Shown here: positions 16,562 to 25,992 of the stretch, piece by piece
How the letters are laid out: every line of letters begins with the position of its first letter
Numbering within the stretch: position 1 is the first letter of the stretch
Source: Paenibacillus pinistramenti
GTDB lineage: Bacteria; Bacillota; Bacilli; Paenibacillales; Paenibacillaceae
Assembly: GCF_005869875.1 (NCBI RefSeq)
Contig: NZ_VAWG01000001.1
Coordinates: 372,001 to 436,000, forward strand
Length of the DNA stretch: 64,000 bases
Direction of reading: 5' to 3'
The notes under the pieces: model-generated
Database searches by the model: none
Seen by the model: only the letters and a program-made list of their open reading frames with translations
Told to the model about the DNA's origin: nothing
Program-made: the position numbers and the translations under genes

Positions 16562-18048
16562 TTTGTCAAACCCCTTATAGCTTCTTTGGCAACCAGACGG
16601 TCGTCGAAATCCAGCACACGGCCGTTGATCAGTTGATAGGTTTCATGGCCTTTTCCCGCAATCAATACTACATCTCCCGGGCTTGCCATTTCAATAGCTT
16701 TATGAATCGCTTCGCGCCGGTCTTCCATCAATTCATAGCGGGAATCAGGCGTTTGCTGGTCCTTGAGGCCCGCTTCAATATCTTTGAGGATCGCTTCAGG
16801 ATCTTCTGTCCGCGGGTTATCTGAAGTAATGACCATATAATCACTGTACTGGGCGGCAATCCTGCCCATCAGCGGACGTTTCGTCTTATCGCGGTCTCCG
16901 CCGCAGCCAAAGACCGTTATAATCCGTCCCTCGGCAAATTCCTTGACCGTCTTGAGCACATTTTCCAGACCGTCCGGCGTATGGGCGTAATCGACAATCA
17001 CGGCATAAGGCTGGCCTTCATTCACGGCTTCCACCCGGCCGTCTACACCCTTGACTGCTTCCAGGCTTGCCTTGATGGTCTCCAAAGAGATCCCTTCCAG
17101 CAGTGCTGCTGTAATCGCCGCCAGGGCGTTGTATACATTGAATTTACCCACCATCTGTAAGGTGATATCTGTCTGCCCCGCGAAAGTTTCTACATGAAAC
17201 TTGGTGCCTGCAGCTGTTACTTGAATTGCGGATGCCCGAACATCCGCTGAGCGTTCTACCCCATATGTAAGAACTTCCGCTGCTGTTAGTTTGGAAAAAT
17301 AAACGGAAGCTTCATCATCTGCGTTCAATACGGCATATTTCCGGTCCTTCTCCTGCGCAGCATATCCATTGCCCAGACGGGAGAAGAACAGCCCTTTCGC
17401 AGCCCGGTACTCCTCCATCGTATGATGATAGTCCAGATGATCCTGGGTCAGATTGGTAAAAATAGCTGTCCGGAACTCCGTTCCTTTTACCCGGCCCTGT
17501 TCCAGCGCATGAGACGAGACTTCCATTACACAATAATCGGTTCCGGAGTCAACCATTTCATGCAGATAGCTCTGCAGATCCAGCGCTTCCGGGGTGGTTC
17601 CGGACATCGGATAAGCCGCTCCGTTCACCCTGCGCTGAATGGTGCCGATCAGCCCAGTCTTTTTCCCGGCATATTCTAAAATACTTTCGATCAAATAGCT
17701 GGTTGTGGTCTTGCCGTTTGTACCGGTAATACCGATCACCTTCAGCTTTTGGCTCGGGAACTGGTAATAAACATTGGCGAGCACGGCCATCGCCAGGCGG
17801 GAATCCTTGACCAGGAGCTGCGGCAGACGGCTGCCGGGCAGATGCTTTTCCACAACAAGCGCCGCCGCCCCCTTCGCTTCCGCCTGATCTGCGTAATCAT
17901 GCCCGTCGACTGTATGGCCAGGCAGACAAATGAACAGATCCCCGGGAGCTACCTTCCGGGAATCGATTTGAATATTTTGGCAGGAGGAGCTCCCGTCACC
18001 GATAATTACTGAACCGGCCAGACAGGCCGCAAGATCTTTAAGCTGCAT
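16558..18048 (-). CDS. murE: UDP-MurNAc-L-Ala-D-Glu:meso-diaminopimelate ligase MurE
   Basis: Cytoplasmic Mur ligase adding the third amino acid of the stem peptide. The N-terminal domain has NIQIDSRKVAPGDLFICLPG, the ATP loop is ITGTNGKTTTSYLIE, and the later motifs are NLTQDHLDYHHTMEEY and DYAHTPDGLENVL. The substrate-specificity motif reads DNPR (SDNPRTEDPEAI), the meso-diaminopimelate form rather than the lysine form. ATG 18048 follows GGAGGGG and gives 496 aa. The spacer from spoVD (18049-18150) is filled by two small tandem repeat families. Confidence 0.97.
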   Translation of the reverse strand: MQLKDLAACLAGSVIIGDGSSSCQNIQIDSRKVAPGDLFICLPGHTVDGHDYADQAEAKGAAALVVEKHLPGSRLPQLLVKDSRLAMAVLANVYYQFPSQKLKVIGITGTNGKTTTSYLIESILEYAGKKTGLIGTIQRRVNGAAYPMSGTTPEALDLQSYLHEMVDSGTDYCVMEVSSHALEQGRVKGTEFRTAIFTNLTQDHLDYHHTMEEYRAAKGLFFSRLGNGYAAQEKDRKYAVLNADDEASVYFSKLTAAEVLTYGVERSADVRASAIQVTAAGTKFHVETFAGQTDITLQMVGKFNVYNALAAITAALLEGISLETIKASLEAVKGVDGRVEAVNEGQPYAVIVDYAHTPDGLENVLKTVKEFAEGRIITVFGCGGDRDKTKRPLMGRIAAQYSDYMVITSDNPRTEDPEAILKDIEAGLKDQQTPDSRYELMEDRREAIHKAIEMASPGDVVLIAGKGHETYQLINGRVLDFDDRLVAKEAIRGLTK

Positions 18049-18071
18049 GAATAATACCCCTCCATTTTTTA

Positions 18072-18162
18072 CATTTTCTATTAGTATGATCATTTCTATT
18101 AGTATGGTCACCCGGCCGCTGTTTAATTGCTGTCGTTTAATTGCTGATGTCTAATTGCTGCT
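18072..18162. repeat. Two tandem repeat families at the spoVD-murE junction
   Basis: Two copies of an 18-19 bp unit (CATTTTCTATTAGTATGAT at 18072-18090, CATTTCTATTAGTATGGT at 18091-18108) are followed by three 14-bp units (GTTTAATTGCTGTC, GTTTAATTGCTGAT, GTCTAATTGCTGCT, 18121-18162). The last 14-bp unit covers the spoVD stop codon, so the array looks like a duplication of the gene end. No terminator is visible here. Confidence 0.9.
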
Positions 18163-20124
18163 GCTTTCTTTCTGTTCCTGCTCCTCAATCAGAGTTTCCG
18201 CTTCTTTCTCGCTTCCCATATAGATCCGGATCGTAGAGCCCTTCGCTACACGAGAGCCTGCTTTAGGAGCCTGGCTGATGACATAGCTGCCCGCTCCGGA
18301 TTTGGCAAGCATGAAATTGGAGTTCATGTCCTCATAAATATCTTCGACGGACTGCCCGACCAGATCAGGAACCGTTACGGTCGGTGTCTCGCCATATTTG
18401 TATTTCTTGGAGAGTTGATCGGTTCTAGGCTGAATTCCCATATATTCGAGCGAGCTCTTCATAATATTCTTAACGATAGGTGCAGCAACAACGCCGCCGA
18501 ACTGAATTCCTTCCGGATTATCCACGGCAGTGTAGACAACAATCTGCGGATCGTCTGCCGGGGCAAAACCGATAAACGAGACAATATGCTCATTGGCCGA
18601 ATAACGCCCGTTGATGACTTTCTGCGCGGTTCCTGTTTTGCCGCCGACACGGTAGCCATCGATAAACGCATTGCCGCCGGTGCCGTTAGCCACCACGCTT
18701 TCCAGCGCGGAGCGGATCTGGGAGGAAGTGCTCTCGGAGATCACTTTGCGGACCAGCTCCGGTTCAATCTGCTGCACCGTCTCCCCCGTATCGGGGTTGA
18801 TCCAGGCTTTGGTAACGTGCGGCTTATAAAGATTACCGCCGTTAATTGCTGCAGAAACAGCGGCCACCTGCTGAATCGGCGTTACGGATACCCCTTGGCC
18901 GAAAGCCGTAGTCGCAAGCTCGACCGGCCCGACTTGGGAGGGCTTGAACAAGATCCCGTTCTCCTCGCCGCCGAGATCGATGCCGGTTTTGCTGCCGAAG
19001 CCGAAGTTCTTAATATACTTGAACAGCGTATCTTTGCCAAGCTTCTGTCCGAGAGCTACAAACCCGGGGTTGCAGGAATTCTCAACCACCTGCAGGAAGG
19101 TCTGGCTGCCGTGGCCCCCTCTTTTCCAGCAGCGCAGCGTAGCGCCTCCTACCTTGACGTAGCCGGGATCAAAGAAACGGTCATTCAGCAGATTGACCTG
19201 CTTCTCCTCCAGCGCTGCAGCCAGCGTAATGATCTTGAATGTTGATCCGGGCTCATAGGTCATCCAGATCGGCAGGTTCCGGTTATACACTTCGGAAGAA
19301 TAGCTCTGGTAATTAGCAGGTTCATAACCCGGCCGGGAAGCCATGGCCAGGATTTCACCGTTCTTGGGATTCATGGCGATGGACCAGGCTCCGTCTGCTT
19401 TCAAATCGGTCATTGCTTTGTCCAGCTCACGTTCCATAATACTTTGAATGGATTTGTCAATCGTAAGCTGCATTGTCAGGCCGTCCTTAGGCTCCGTGTA
19501 CTTCTCGTCCGAGCCCGGCATGAGTCTGCCCGCCGCATCCGACAGGAAGGAAATACTTCCCGGAATGCCTCTCAGCTGCGAGTCATACTTCTTCTCGACT
19601 CCAGTGAGTCCCTGATTGTCGATGCCTGTAAAGCCAAGGATATGTGCCGCAAGCCCCCCATAAGGATAATACCTTTTGTTATCTTCGGCAACAACAATGC
19701 CCGGCAGCGCCAAATCACGAATCTGCTGCGCCTTTTCCATCGTAATTTTGCGGCCGCCGGGCTTTAGGAACACGGAGGATTGCCTTTTTGAAATCGTGCT
19801 GAGTACCTGTTCCTCCGTCATGCCGAGCAAGGGGGCCAGCTTGCGGGCAGTCCCCGGCTTGTCCTTAATCTGGACAGGAATGGCTACGATTGTCGGTGTG
19901 GTCACGTTGTAGGCCAGTGCCGTTCCGTTGCGGTCCGTAATCTCTCCGCGTTTGGGTGCAAAGGCAATGTTCCTGCGCCAGTTATCTTCGGCTTTGGCCG
20001 ACAGTTCCTCGCCTTTCATAAGCTGTACATAACCCAGCCTGACGACAAGCGCAGCGAACATGACAGACAGGATAACCAGCAGCCACAGCAGCCGTTTGCG
20101 GATGGTAAGCTTCGAAATCTTCAT
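18151..20124 (-). CDS. spoVD: Sporulation class B penicillin-binding protein SpoVD
   Basis: Transpeptidase for spore cortex synthesis, partner of SpoVE. After a basic start (MKISKLTIRKRL) comes one membrane anchor (LWLLVILSVMFAALVVRLGY), a PBP dimerisation domain (RGEITDRNGTALAYN), then the transpeptidase domain with SxxK in EPGSTFKIITL, SxN as SCN in VENSCNPGF, and KTG in VGGKTGTAQKV. A single PASTA domain (VPDLVGQSVEDIYEDMN) ends the protein, as in B. subtilis SpoVD; the vegetative paralogue upstream has two. ATG 20124 with AAAGGGGAAAC gives 657 aa. Confidence 0.95.
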   Translation of the reverse strand: MKISKLTIRKRLLWLLVILSVMFAALVVRLGYVQLMKGEELSAKAEDNWRRNIAFAPKRGEITDRNGTALAYNVTTPTIVAIPVQIKDKPGTARKLAPLLGMTEEQVLSTISKRQSSVFLKPGGRKITMEKAQQIRDLALPGIVVAEDNKRYYPYGGLAAHILGFTGIDNQGLTGVEKKYDSQLRGIPGSISFLSDAAGRLMPGSDEKYTEPKDGLTMQLTIDKSIQSIMERELDKAMTDLKADGAWSIAMNPKNGEILAMASRPGYEPANYQSYSSEVYNRNLPIWMTYEPGSTFKIITLAAALEEKQVNLLNDRFFDPGYVKVGGATLRCWKRGGHGSQTFLQVVENSCNPGFVALGQKLGKDTLFKYIKNFGFGSKTGIDLGGEENGILFKPSQVGPVELATTAFGQGVSVTPIQQVAAVSAAINGGNLYKPHVTKAWINPDTGETVQQIEPELVRKVISESTSSQIRSALESVVANGTGGNAFIDGYRVGGKTGTAQKVINGRYSANEHIVSFIGFAPADDPQIVVYTAVDNPEGIQFGGVVAAPIVKNIMKSSLEYMGIQPRTDQLSKKYKYGETPTVTVPDLVGQSVEDIYEDMNSNFMLAKSGAGSYVISQAPKAGSRVAKGSTIRIYMGSEKEAETLIEEQEQKESSSN

Positions 20125-20252
20125 ATCGTGTTTCCCCTTTCTTCCCTGAACGCCTGGTGCTGAAGCAGCTTTGGGGAACATGCCGCAGGCCGCGGCTTGT
20201 CAGCTGCCATTTAGTACCAAGCTTATTCAGAAGAAGAAGGGGTTAGAACAAG

Positions 20253-22496
20253 CTATCCTGGAGGTTCGCTTGAAGAGGCAGACTCATCAGCCGAGTCGTT
20301 CTCCGCCGATGTCCCGCCGCTTGCCGCATCGCCTTCCGCTTTCGCTTCTATCTCGGTTTTGGGCGAGTGAAGCTTAAGCTTTACGCTGCGTGAACCGTCT
20401 TTATTTGTGGTCTCTGTCTGGCCGTAAACAAACCCTTCGCCTTCGGCTGTAGCTGAGATGCCCATCAATGACAGCACCTCTACGGCATCCCTGAGCGATT
20501 CGCCGGTCAGATCCGGAACGGCCATGGTTTTGCTGTCTTCCGTCAGCAGATAAATCCGCTGGCCGGATTCCATCTGTGTGCCCTCTTTCGGAAATTGGGA
20601 CACAACCTTGCTTCCTTTGCCAAGGATTTCGTAAGCAATGCCGTCCTTGATCAGCTCGCCGGTTGCATCCTTCAGCGCTTTGCCTGTAAAGGAAGGAGCT
20701 TTAACGCCGGCCGAAGCTTTGGAATCAGCCGATTCCTTCGTGACGGTAGTCTTCGGCACGCCCATATAAGGCAGCGCTTTGCTCACAATTTCCTTGAAGA
20801 CCGGCGCAGCGGCCGTACTGCCGCCCAGCTCGGAGTTCTGCGGCTGGTCAATCACCACCAGCACCAGGATTTTTGGATCGTTGACCGGAGCGTACCCGAT
20901 AAAAGAGACCACGGACTTGGAATAGTCGTATTCCCCGTTCACAACCTTAACCGCAGTCCCCGTCTTACCGGCGACGCGATAGCCGTCAATATAAGCATGA
21001 CGGCCCGTACCGATCTTCTGGTCGGATACGACCTGCTCCAGATAGCTGCCTACTTCCTTGGCGCTCTCTGCGGAAATGACCTGCCGGACAACCTTCGGCT
21101 CGGTCTCCGACGTTTTCCCCGTATTCGGATCCGTAATGGATTTAATGAGATGAGGCTCCAGCAGCTTGCCGCCATTGGCAACCGCGGATACCGCAGCTAC
21201 CTGCTGGATTGGAGTTACGAGCAGCTGGCCGTGTCCATAGGAGGCGGCAGCGTAGTCGGCCGCATATTTCATGTTAACCAGACCGCTGAGCTCCCCTGGA
21301 AGCTCGATGCCCGTCTTTTGGCCGAAGCCGAATTGTTCAATATAATCCTTAAGCTTCTCGGGTCCCAGCTTCTCATAGCCCAGTTTGACGAAAGCGACGT
21401 TACTTGAACGTTTGACGCCCTCAAGGAAGGTAATATTGCCCCATCCCGAACGGTTGATGTCGTGAATGGTCTGTCCGGGAACACGGATGCTGCCGGATTG
21501 ATATGTCTCATTCGGGTTAAACAGGCCTTCCTGCACGGCACCGGCCAGCGTTACAATTTTAAAAGTAGAACCCGGCTCGTATACCGAAGTCAGCGCATGA
21601 TTCGTGAAGTTCTCCGGCTTGGCGTCCACCCAGTAGGTGTTCGGATTAAAGGTCGGCATATTGGCCATACCCAAAATCTCCATCGTGTTGGGATCCGCCG
21701 CAATAACCGTCATGCTGATCGGCTTCAGGCTGTCGTAAGCTTTCTGCATGGCCGATTCAATATAGTACTGGATCGTGCTGTCGATCGTTAATTTGATATT
21801 GTCGCCATTCTTGACCGGCGTGTACATTTTGTCGGCTTCCGGAACTTCAATTCCTTTGGGATCGGTTTCGTACTGCAGTTCACCATCCTGGCCTTGAAGC
21901 TGTTTGTTAAAATAAGCCTCCAAGCCGGTCACCGGCTTACCGTCACGATTCATATAACCCAGAATATGCGACGCTAGGGTCTTCTGCGGATAATAGCGTT
22001 TCGTTTCATTGACAAAAGAAATTCCGGAATCGCTGATATGATGCTCTTCCTTGATCTTCTTCTGCAGCTCTTCAACCTTGTTCTTTACTTCGAGATCTAC
22101 CTTCCAGCCCTCAAGCCGCACTTCCCGCTGGGCGTACAGCTTTCCTTCATCATCTTTCGCGTTCACCAGGGCCAGAAGCTCATCCTCCGGCTTGCCCAGG
22201 ATAGAATGCAGTCCTTCGACTACATCCGCCTGAATCTTATACTGGTCAATGATCCGCGGATTTACCGCTACCGTATAAGCCGGAATATCTACGGCCAGCG
22301 TTTCTCCGTTCCGGTCTGTGATCGTCCCGCGGGCAGCTTTGATCACTTCTTTCTTGGACCACTCTTTCTCTGCATAATCCTGCCAAAATCCGGCGTTAAC
22401 CACCTGAATCCAGAACACTCTGGTCATTAAGACAATAAAAAAGAGGGTGGTTAGTCCCCCTATTAACAGTGTCCGCATCTTTATTCTTCTGGTCAT
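20253..22496 (-). CDS. pbpB: Septal class B penicillin-binding protein PBP2B
   Basis: Vegetative septal transpeptidase (FtsI equivalent). Domains in order: membrane anchor at about residues 9-30 (TLLIGGLTTLFFIVLMTRVF), dimerisation domain with RGTITDRNGETLAVD, transpeptidase with YEPGSTFKIVTL (SxxK), SSN in KRSSNVAFVKLG and KTG in VAGKTGTAVKVV, then two PASTA repeats (KAPSFTGKALKDATGELI and VPDLTGESLRDAVEVLSL) and an acidic Ser-rich tail. It has 747 aa. It lies 42 bp after ftsL, its divisome partner, and 128 bp before spoVD; these tandem PBPs are a duplicated pair. Confidence 0.95.
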   Translation of the reverse strand: MTRRIKMRTLLIGGLTTLFFIVLMTRVFWIQVVNAGFWQDYAEKEWSKKEVIKAARGTITDRNGETLAVDIPAYTVAVNPRIIDQYKIQADVVEGLHSILGKPEDELLALVNAKDDEGKLYAQREVRLEGWKVDLEVKNKVEELQKKIKEEHHISDSGISFVNETKRYYPQKTLASHILGYMNRDGKPVTGLEAYFNKQLQGQDGELQYETDPKGIEVPEADKMYTPVKNGDNIKLTIDSTIQYYIESAMQKAYDSLKPISMTVIAADPNTMEILGMANMPTFNPNTYWVDAKPENFTNHALTSVYEPGSTFKIVTLAGAVQEGLFNPNETYQSGSIRVPGQTIHDINRSGWGNITFLEGVKRSSNVAFVKLGYEKLGPEKLKDYIEQFGFGQKTGIELPGELSGLVNMKYAADYAAASYGHGQLLVTPIQQVAAVSAVANGGKLLEPHLIKSITDPNTGKTSETEPKVVRQVISAESAKEVGSYLEQVVSDQKIGTGRHAYIDGYRVAGKTGTAVKVVNGEYDYSKSVVSFIGYAPVNDPKILVLVVIDQPQNSELGGSTAAAPVFKEIVSKALPYMGVPKTTVTKESADSKASAGVKAPSFTGKALKDATGELIKDGIAYEILGKGSKVVSQFPKEGTQMESGQRIYLLTEDSKTMAVPDLTGESLRDAVEVLSLMGISATAEGEGFVYGQTETTNKDGSRSVKLKLHSPKTEIEAKAEGDAASGGTSAENDSADESASSSEPPG

Positions 22497-22538
22497 CGCA
22501 CAAACCTTCTTTACTTCTTATTTCTACTTATTTCATCG

Positions 22539-22967
22539 TTATTTCTGCGCCGTCGCAGGCAGCTCCTCCGACTTGTCATCCGTTACCGTCCCGTCTTCTT
22601 CGTTAATCCGTATTCCGTCAGTCTCAGGCGAAACAAAACCAAGCTCCTGCTGAGCTCTTTGGGGAACGAGATTCAGCAGCTTCTGCTTCTCCACCTCAGA
22701 CTCGGTAATTTGGGTCTGGTAGCTCTTGATGTTGTTCTCAGCCGTATGAATCTGCGTCTTCAGCTCGTAAATGAAAGCATATCTCCAAATCAAAACACCT
22801 GCGATGGCTACAAAACAAATCAGGGTGATCATATAAAGCAGCTTCTCACGCATCGGAAGATGCGATTTGCGGGTCACGACCTTGGTAGTTTCCCTGTATT
22901 TGGGCGCTCCGTGTACTCTTTCAGGTCTATTCTCTTGAACTGCAAGGTTGCCCCGCGTATAAGCCAT
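22539..22967 (-). CDS. ftsL: Cell division protein FtsL
   Basis: Small bitopic divisome protein that forms a complex with DivIB and DivIC and activates the septal synthase. There is a cytoplasmic tail of about 45 residues, one membrane segment (LLYMITLICFVAIAGVLIW) and a periplasm-side coiled-coil/leucine-zipper-like stretch (IHTAENNIKSYQTQITESEVEKQ cut short here; heptads of hydrophobics are visible over residues 70-105). It has 142 aa. ATG 22967 is preferred because GGAGGG lies 8 bases upstream; earlier ATGs are too close or lack a site. Sequence conservation in this family is low, so position between rsmH and pbpB is a major part of the evidence. Confidence 0.9.
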   Translation of the reverse strand: MAYTRGNLAVQENRPERVHGAPKYRETTKVVTRKSHLPMREKLLYMITLICFVAIAGVLIWRYAFIYELKTQIHTAENNIKSYQTQITESEVEKQKLLNLVPQRAQQELGFVSPETDGIRINEEDGTVTDDKSEELPATAQK

Positions 22968-23013
22968 ATTCATTACCCTCCACAACTTGTTGTTTATTTG
23001 ATGCTACTAACTC

Positions 23014-23976
23014 CTACTTCAGCTTCTCCGCAACACGCAGTTTAGCTGACCGTGCCCGCGGATTCTGCTGCAATTCTTCTTCTGACGCTACAATTGGCTT
23101 TCTGTTAACCAGCTTAAGTATTCCTTTCTCGCTTGCGCCGCAGGCGCATATCGGCAAGTCAGGCGGACAAACGCACTTACTCACATACTCTAAATAAATC
23201 TGCTTGCACAACCGGTCCTCCAGGGAATGAAACGTAATGACCGATGCCCTTCCTCCTGGAGCCAGACAGCGTACTGCCTGATGAAGAGCGTCTTCAAATG
23301 CGCCCAGTTCGTCGTTCACCGCAATCCGGAGCGCCTGAAAGCTGCGTTTGGCCGGATGACCGCCTGTCCTTCTTGCCGCAGCAGGAATGCCGGCCTTAAT
23401 GAGTTCAACCAGCTGGCCTGTTGTTTCTACCGGTGAAGATTCCCGCGCTTCAACAATGACTCTGGCAATTCGTCTGGAAAATTTCTCCTCGCCATATTGA
23501 AACAAAATTCTGGCTATTTCCTTCTCCGGCCATTCATTGACGATATCCCGGGCGGTCAGGTCTGTCGAACGATCCATCCGCATATCCAGCGGAGCATCCG
23601 AGTTATAGCTGAAGCCGCGTTCGCCTTCGTCAAATTGGGGAGAGGAAACCCCGAGGTCAAACAAAATACCGTCTACCTGCGGCACGCCGTTAACCTGCTT
23701 CACTTCCGGAAGTTCCAGCAGCTTCTCTTGCAAATGCCTGAAGTTGCTCTTAACCAGGATCAGCTTGTCCCCGTATTCCGCAAGCCGTTCTTTCGCATTG
23801 TCATGCGCCCAGTCATCCTGGTCGAATGCAATGAGTCTTCCTTCAGAACCAAGCTTGGATAAAATGACCGAGCTGTGGCCTCCGCCGCCAAGCGTACAAT
23901 CGACATAAATGCCGTCCGGCTTAATATGCAGCCCTTCTGTCGCTTCTTCTTTAAGCACTGTGATGTGATGGAACAA
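23014..23976 (-). CDS. rsmH: 16S rRNA (cytosine(1402)-N(4))-methyltransferase RsmH (MraW)
   Basis: SAM-dependent methyltransferase that modifies C1402 of 16S rRNA. The SAM-binding motif [15 protein letters not shown], the motif [37 protein letters not shown] with DAPLDMRMD, and the C-terminal [14 protein letters not shown] are diagnostic. It has 320 aa. The start is TTG 23976, eight bases after GGAGGT; no ATG is available near the family N terminus ([11 protein letters not shown]). It is the second gene of the dcw cluster after mraZ. Confidence 0.96.
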   Translation of the reverse strand: MFHHITVLKEEATEGLHIKPDGIYVDCTLGGGGHSSVILSKLGSEGRLIAFDQDDWAHDNAKERLAEYGDKLILVKSNFRHLQEKLLELPEVKQVNGVPQVDGILFDLGVSSPQFDEGERGFSYNSDAPLDMRMDRSTDLTARDIVNEWPEKEIARILFQYGEEKFSRRIARVIVEARESSPVETTGQLVELIKAGIPAAARRTGGHPAKRSFQALRIAVNDELGAFEDALHQAVRCLAPGGRASVITFHSLEDRLCKQIYLEYVSKCVCPPDLPICACGASEKGILKLVNRKPIVASEEELQQNPRARSAKLRVAEKLK

Positions 23977-24034
23977 AGCTGCAAACCTCCAAATTCAATC
24001 CGCTTAAACCTTCCTTAGAAGGTTATATCGGTAT

Positions 24035-24472
24035 TTACAAATCAAAATTGAAATCAACCAGCTTCTCGGCAATTTCGGTGAACGTATCCTCCGATTGATC
24101 GAAGTACTGGTGCCAGGTCTCCCGGTTCCAAATCTCTACCCTGTTGGAAACGCCGAGCACGACACAGTCCTTCTCCAGCTTGGCATATTCCCTTAAATTA
24201 GCGGGTATATTTACCCTTCCCTGTTTATCCCATTCGCATTCCGTCGCCCCTGAGAAAAAAAACCGGGTAAACGCGCGCGCATCGGACTTCATCAGCGGCA
24301 GCGCCTTAAGCTTATTCTCAAGCACTTCCCATTCGGACTGCGGATAAACAAACAGGCAGTGGTCCAAACCGCGGGTAACGACAAAGGAGGTTCCTAAAGA
24401 GTCGCGGAATTTAGCCGGGATCGTAATCCGGCCCTTATCATCAATGCTATGTTGGAATTCCCCCATAAACAT
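24035..24472 (-). CDS. mraZ: Transcriptional regulator MraZ
   Basis: First gene of the dcw cluster. MraZ is a double AbrB-like DNA-binding protein that forms rings and, where studied, represses its own cluster by binding direct repeats upstream. Both SpoVT/AbrB-type halves are visible: [21 protein letters not shown] at the N terminus (21 residues apart from the second half's start) and [19 protein letters not shown] in the second half. It has 145 aa. Its likely binding array lies 15-55 bp upstream at 24488-24527. Confidence 0.95.
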   Translation of the reverse strand: MFMGEFQHSIDDKGRITIPAKFRDSLGTSFVVTRGLDHCLFVYPQSEWEVLENKLKALPLMKSDARAFTRFFFSGATECEWDKQGRVNIPANLREYAKLEKDCVVLGVSNRVEIWNRETWHQYFDQSEDTFTEIAEKLVDFNFDL

Positions 24473-24487
24473 CGGATTGCTTCACTC

Positions 24488-24527
24488 CCTACCTCTTTAC
24501 CCCACTTTGACCCACTTTCCACCACTT
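24488..24527 (-). promoter_or_regulatory. MraZ box array: four 10-bp direct repeats upstream of mraZ
   Basis: Read on the minus strand, four consecutive 10-mers are AAGTGGTGGA, AAGTGGGTCA, AAGTGGGGTA and AAGAGGTAGG, with no gap. This gives TGGGN-type boxes spaced by 5 bases, the pattern described for MraZ operators in E. coli and, as AAAGTG repeats, in mollicutes. The array sits between the poorly defined promoter and the mraZ start, suited to autorepression. Confidence 0.85.
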
Positions 24528-24601
24528 GAGATATAACTATTCTGCATCCCTCCCGGTTTTCCTGCTAAATTGATAAAAAAAGTTAATGGTAATTTCATAC
24601 A

Positions 24602-24643
24602 ATAAAAAACTCCTCATCACGGTGATATTCCGTAAAGAGGAGT
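24602..24643 (-). terminator. Terminator after ahcY
   Basis: ACTCCTC and GAGGAGT form the stem, with a second pairing inside the loop (CGGAAT region), followed on the minus strand by TTTTTTATTG. It separates bshC-ahcY from mraZ. Confidence 0.85.
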
Positions 24644-24705
24644 CTTCTTAATAGTTCTTCTATAAGATGTCCGCCTATTCAGCGGACCCGCGAGCCGGCT
24701 TCCGC

Positions 24706-25971
24706 TCAGGCCTGCCAGCTGTCCAAATAAGCCTTCTGCTCGTCGCTTAAGACATCGATTTCAATGTTCAGGCTTTCCAGCTTGTAGCGGGCCACCTGCT
24801 CATCAATTTCATAAGGAACGTTAACCACGGTTTTGCCGATTTCCTTGTAATGCTCATTGACATATCTCAAGCCCAGGGCCTGCAGCGCAAAGGTCGTATC
24901 CATAATTTCTGCAGGGTGTCCGTCCGCCGCAGCCAGATTCACGAGGCGGCCTTCGCCAAGACTGTAGATTTTGCGGCCGTCCTTGAGGCGGTATTCTTCG
25001 ATATTTTTACGGACTGTACGTACAGATTCGCTCCGCGCTTCCAGATCCGGCTTACTGAATTCCACGTCAAAGTGGCCGGCATTGGCCAGAATTGCCCCAT
25101 CCTTCATCACGTCATAGTGCTCGCCGTTAATGACATACTTGTTGCCCGTAACGGTAATGAAGAAATCGCCCAGCTTCGCCGCTTCCAGCATCGTCATCAC
25201 GCGGAAGCCGTCCATATGGGCTTCTACGGCCTTAATCGCATCCACTTCGGTAACAATAACGTTGGCGCCCAAGCCTTTGGCGCGCATCGCCACCCCTTTG
25301 CCGCACCAGCCGTAACCGACTACAACGACCGTTTTGCCGGATACAACAAGATTGGTCGTGCGGATAATGCCGTCCCAGGCCGATTGTCCCGTGCCGTACC
25401 GGTTATCAAACAGGTATTTACAGTAGGCGTCATTCACCGCGACCATTGGGAATTTCAGCAGATTCTGCTTGTCCAGCGCCTTCAGCCGGATAATGCCGGT
25501 CGTTGTTTCTTCCGCACCGCCGCGGATATTCTCCCCAAGCTCCGGGCATTCCGACTGCAGCAGGGTTACCAGGTCGCCGCCGTCGTCGATAATAAGATCC
25601 GGCTTGGATTCCAGCGATTTGCGGATCAGCTGCTTATATTCGGCAGGTTCCGGATTATATTTTGCAAATACGGTAACGCCATCCTCGACGAGGGCTGCAC
25701 AGACATCATCCTGTGTGGACAAGGGATTGCTGCCTGTAATTGTCACCTCGGCGCCTCCCGCCTGCACGACTTTCGCCAAATAAGCGGTTTTCGCCTCGAG
25801 ATGAAGGCAGATCGTTACCTTCAGGCCTTTAAACGGCTGGTCCTGTTCAAATTGTCTCCGAATCCGGTTAAGCACAGGCATGTGGGCTTCTACCCAATCA
25901 ATCTTCAGATGGCCCTGCGGCGCCAGTCCGAGATCAGCGATGATGCTGTTCTCCTTAGCATTTGCTGCCAT
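24706..25971 (-). CDS. ahcY: Adenosylhomocysteinase (SAH hydrolase)
   Basis: Hydrolyses S-adenosylhomocysteine to adenosine and homocysteine, recycling the by-product of methylation. Substrate-side motifs (ICLHLEAKTAYLAKVVQAGGA, DDGGDLVTLL, EETTTGIIRLKAL) and the NAD-binding motif VVVVGYGWCGKGVAMRAKGLG with IVTEVD are clear; HFDVEF and the C-terminal part also fit. It has 421 aa, the size of the form lacking the extra insert of plant and some bacterial enzymes. The start is 21 bp after bshC, suggesting one transcript. Many Bacilli use the Pfs/LuxS route instead, so this gene is a metabolic marker. Confidence 0.95.
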   Translation of the reverse strand: MAANAKENSIIADLGLAPQGHLKIDWVEAHMPVLNRIRRQFEQDQPFKGLKVTICLHLEAKTAYLAKVVQAGGAEVTITGSNPLSTQDDVCAALVEDGVTVFAKYNPEPAEYKQLIRKSLESKPDLIIDDGGDLVTLLQSECPELGENIRGGAEETTTGIIRLKALDKQNLLKFPMVAVNDAYCKYLFDNRYGTGQSAWDGIIRTTNLVVSGKTVVVVGYGWCGKGVAMRAKGLGANVIVTEVDAIKAVEAHMDGFRVMTMLEAAKLGDFFITVTGNKYVINGEHYDVMKDGAILANAGHFDVEFSKPDLEARSESVRTVRKNIEEYRLKDGRKIYSLGEGRLVNLAAADGHPAEIMDTTFALQALGLRYVNEHYKEIGKTVVNVPYEIDEQVARYKLESLNIEIDVLSDEQKAYLDSWQA

Positions 25972-25992
25972 TCCTGCAGCCTCCTTCAGCTC

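Noticed and set aside
24488-24527. Regular 10-bp repeats considered as a CRISPR array or iterons
   Set aside because: There are no spacers and no cas genes, and the location and consensus fit MraZ boxes.
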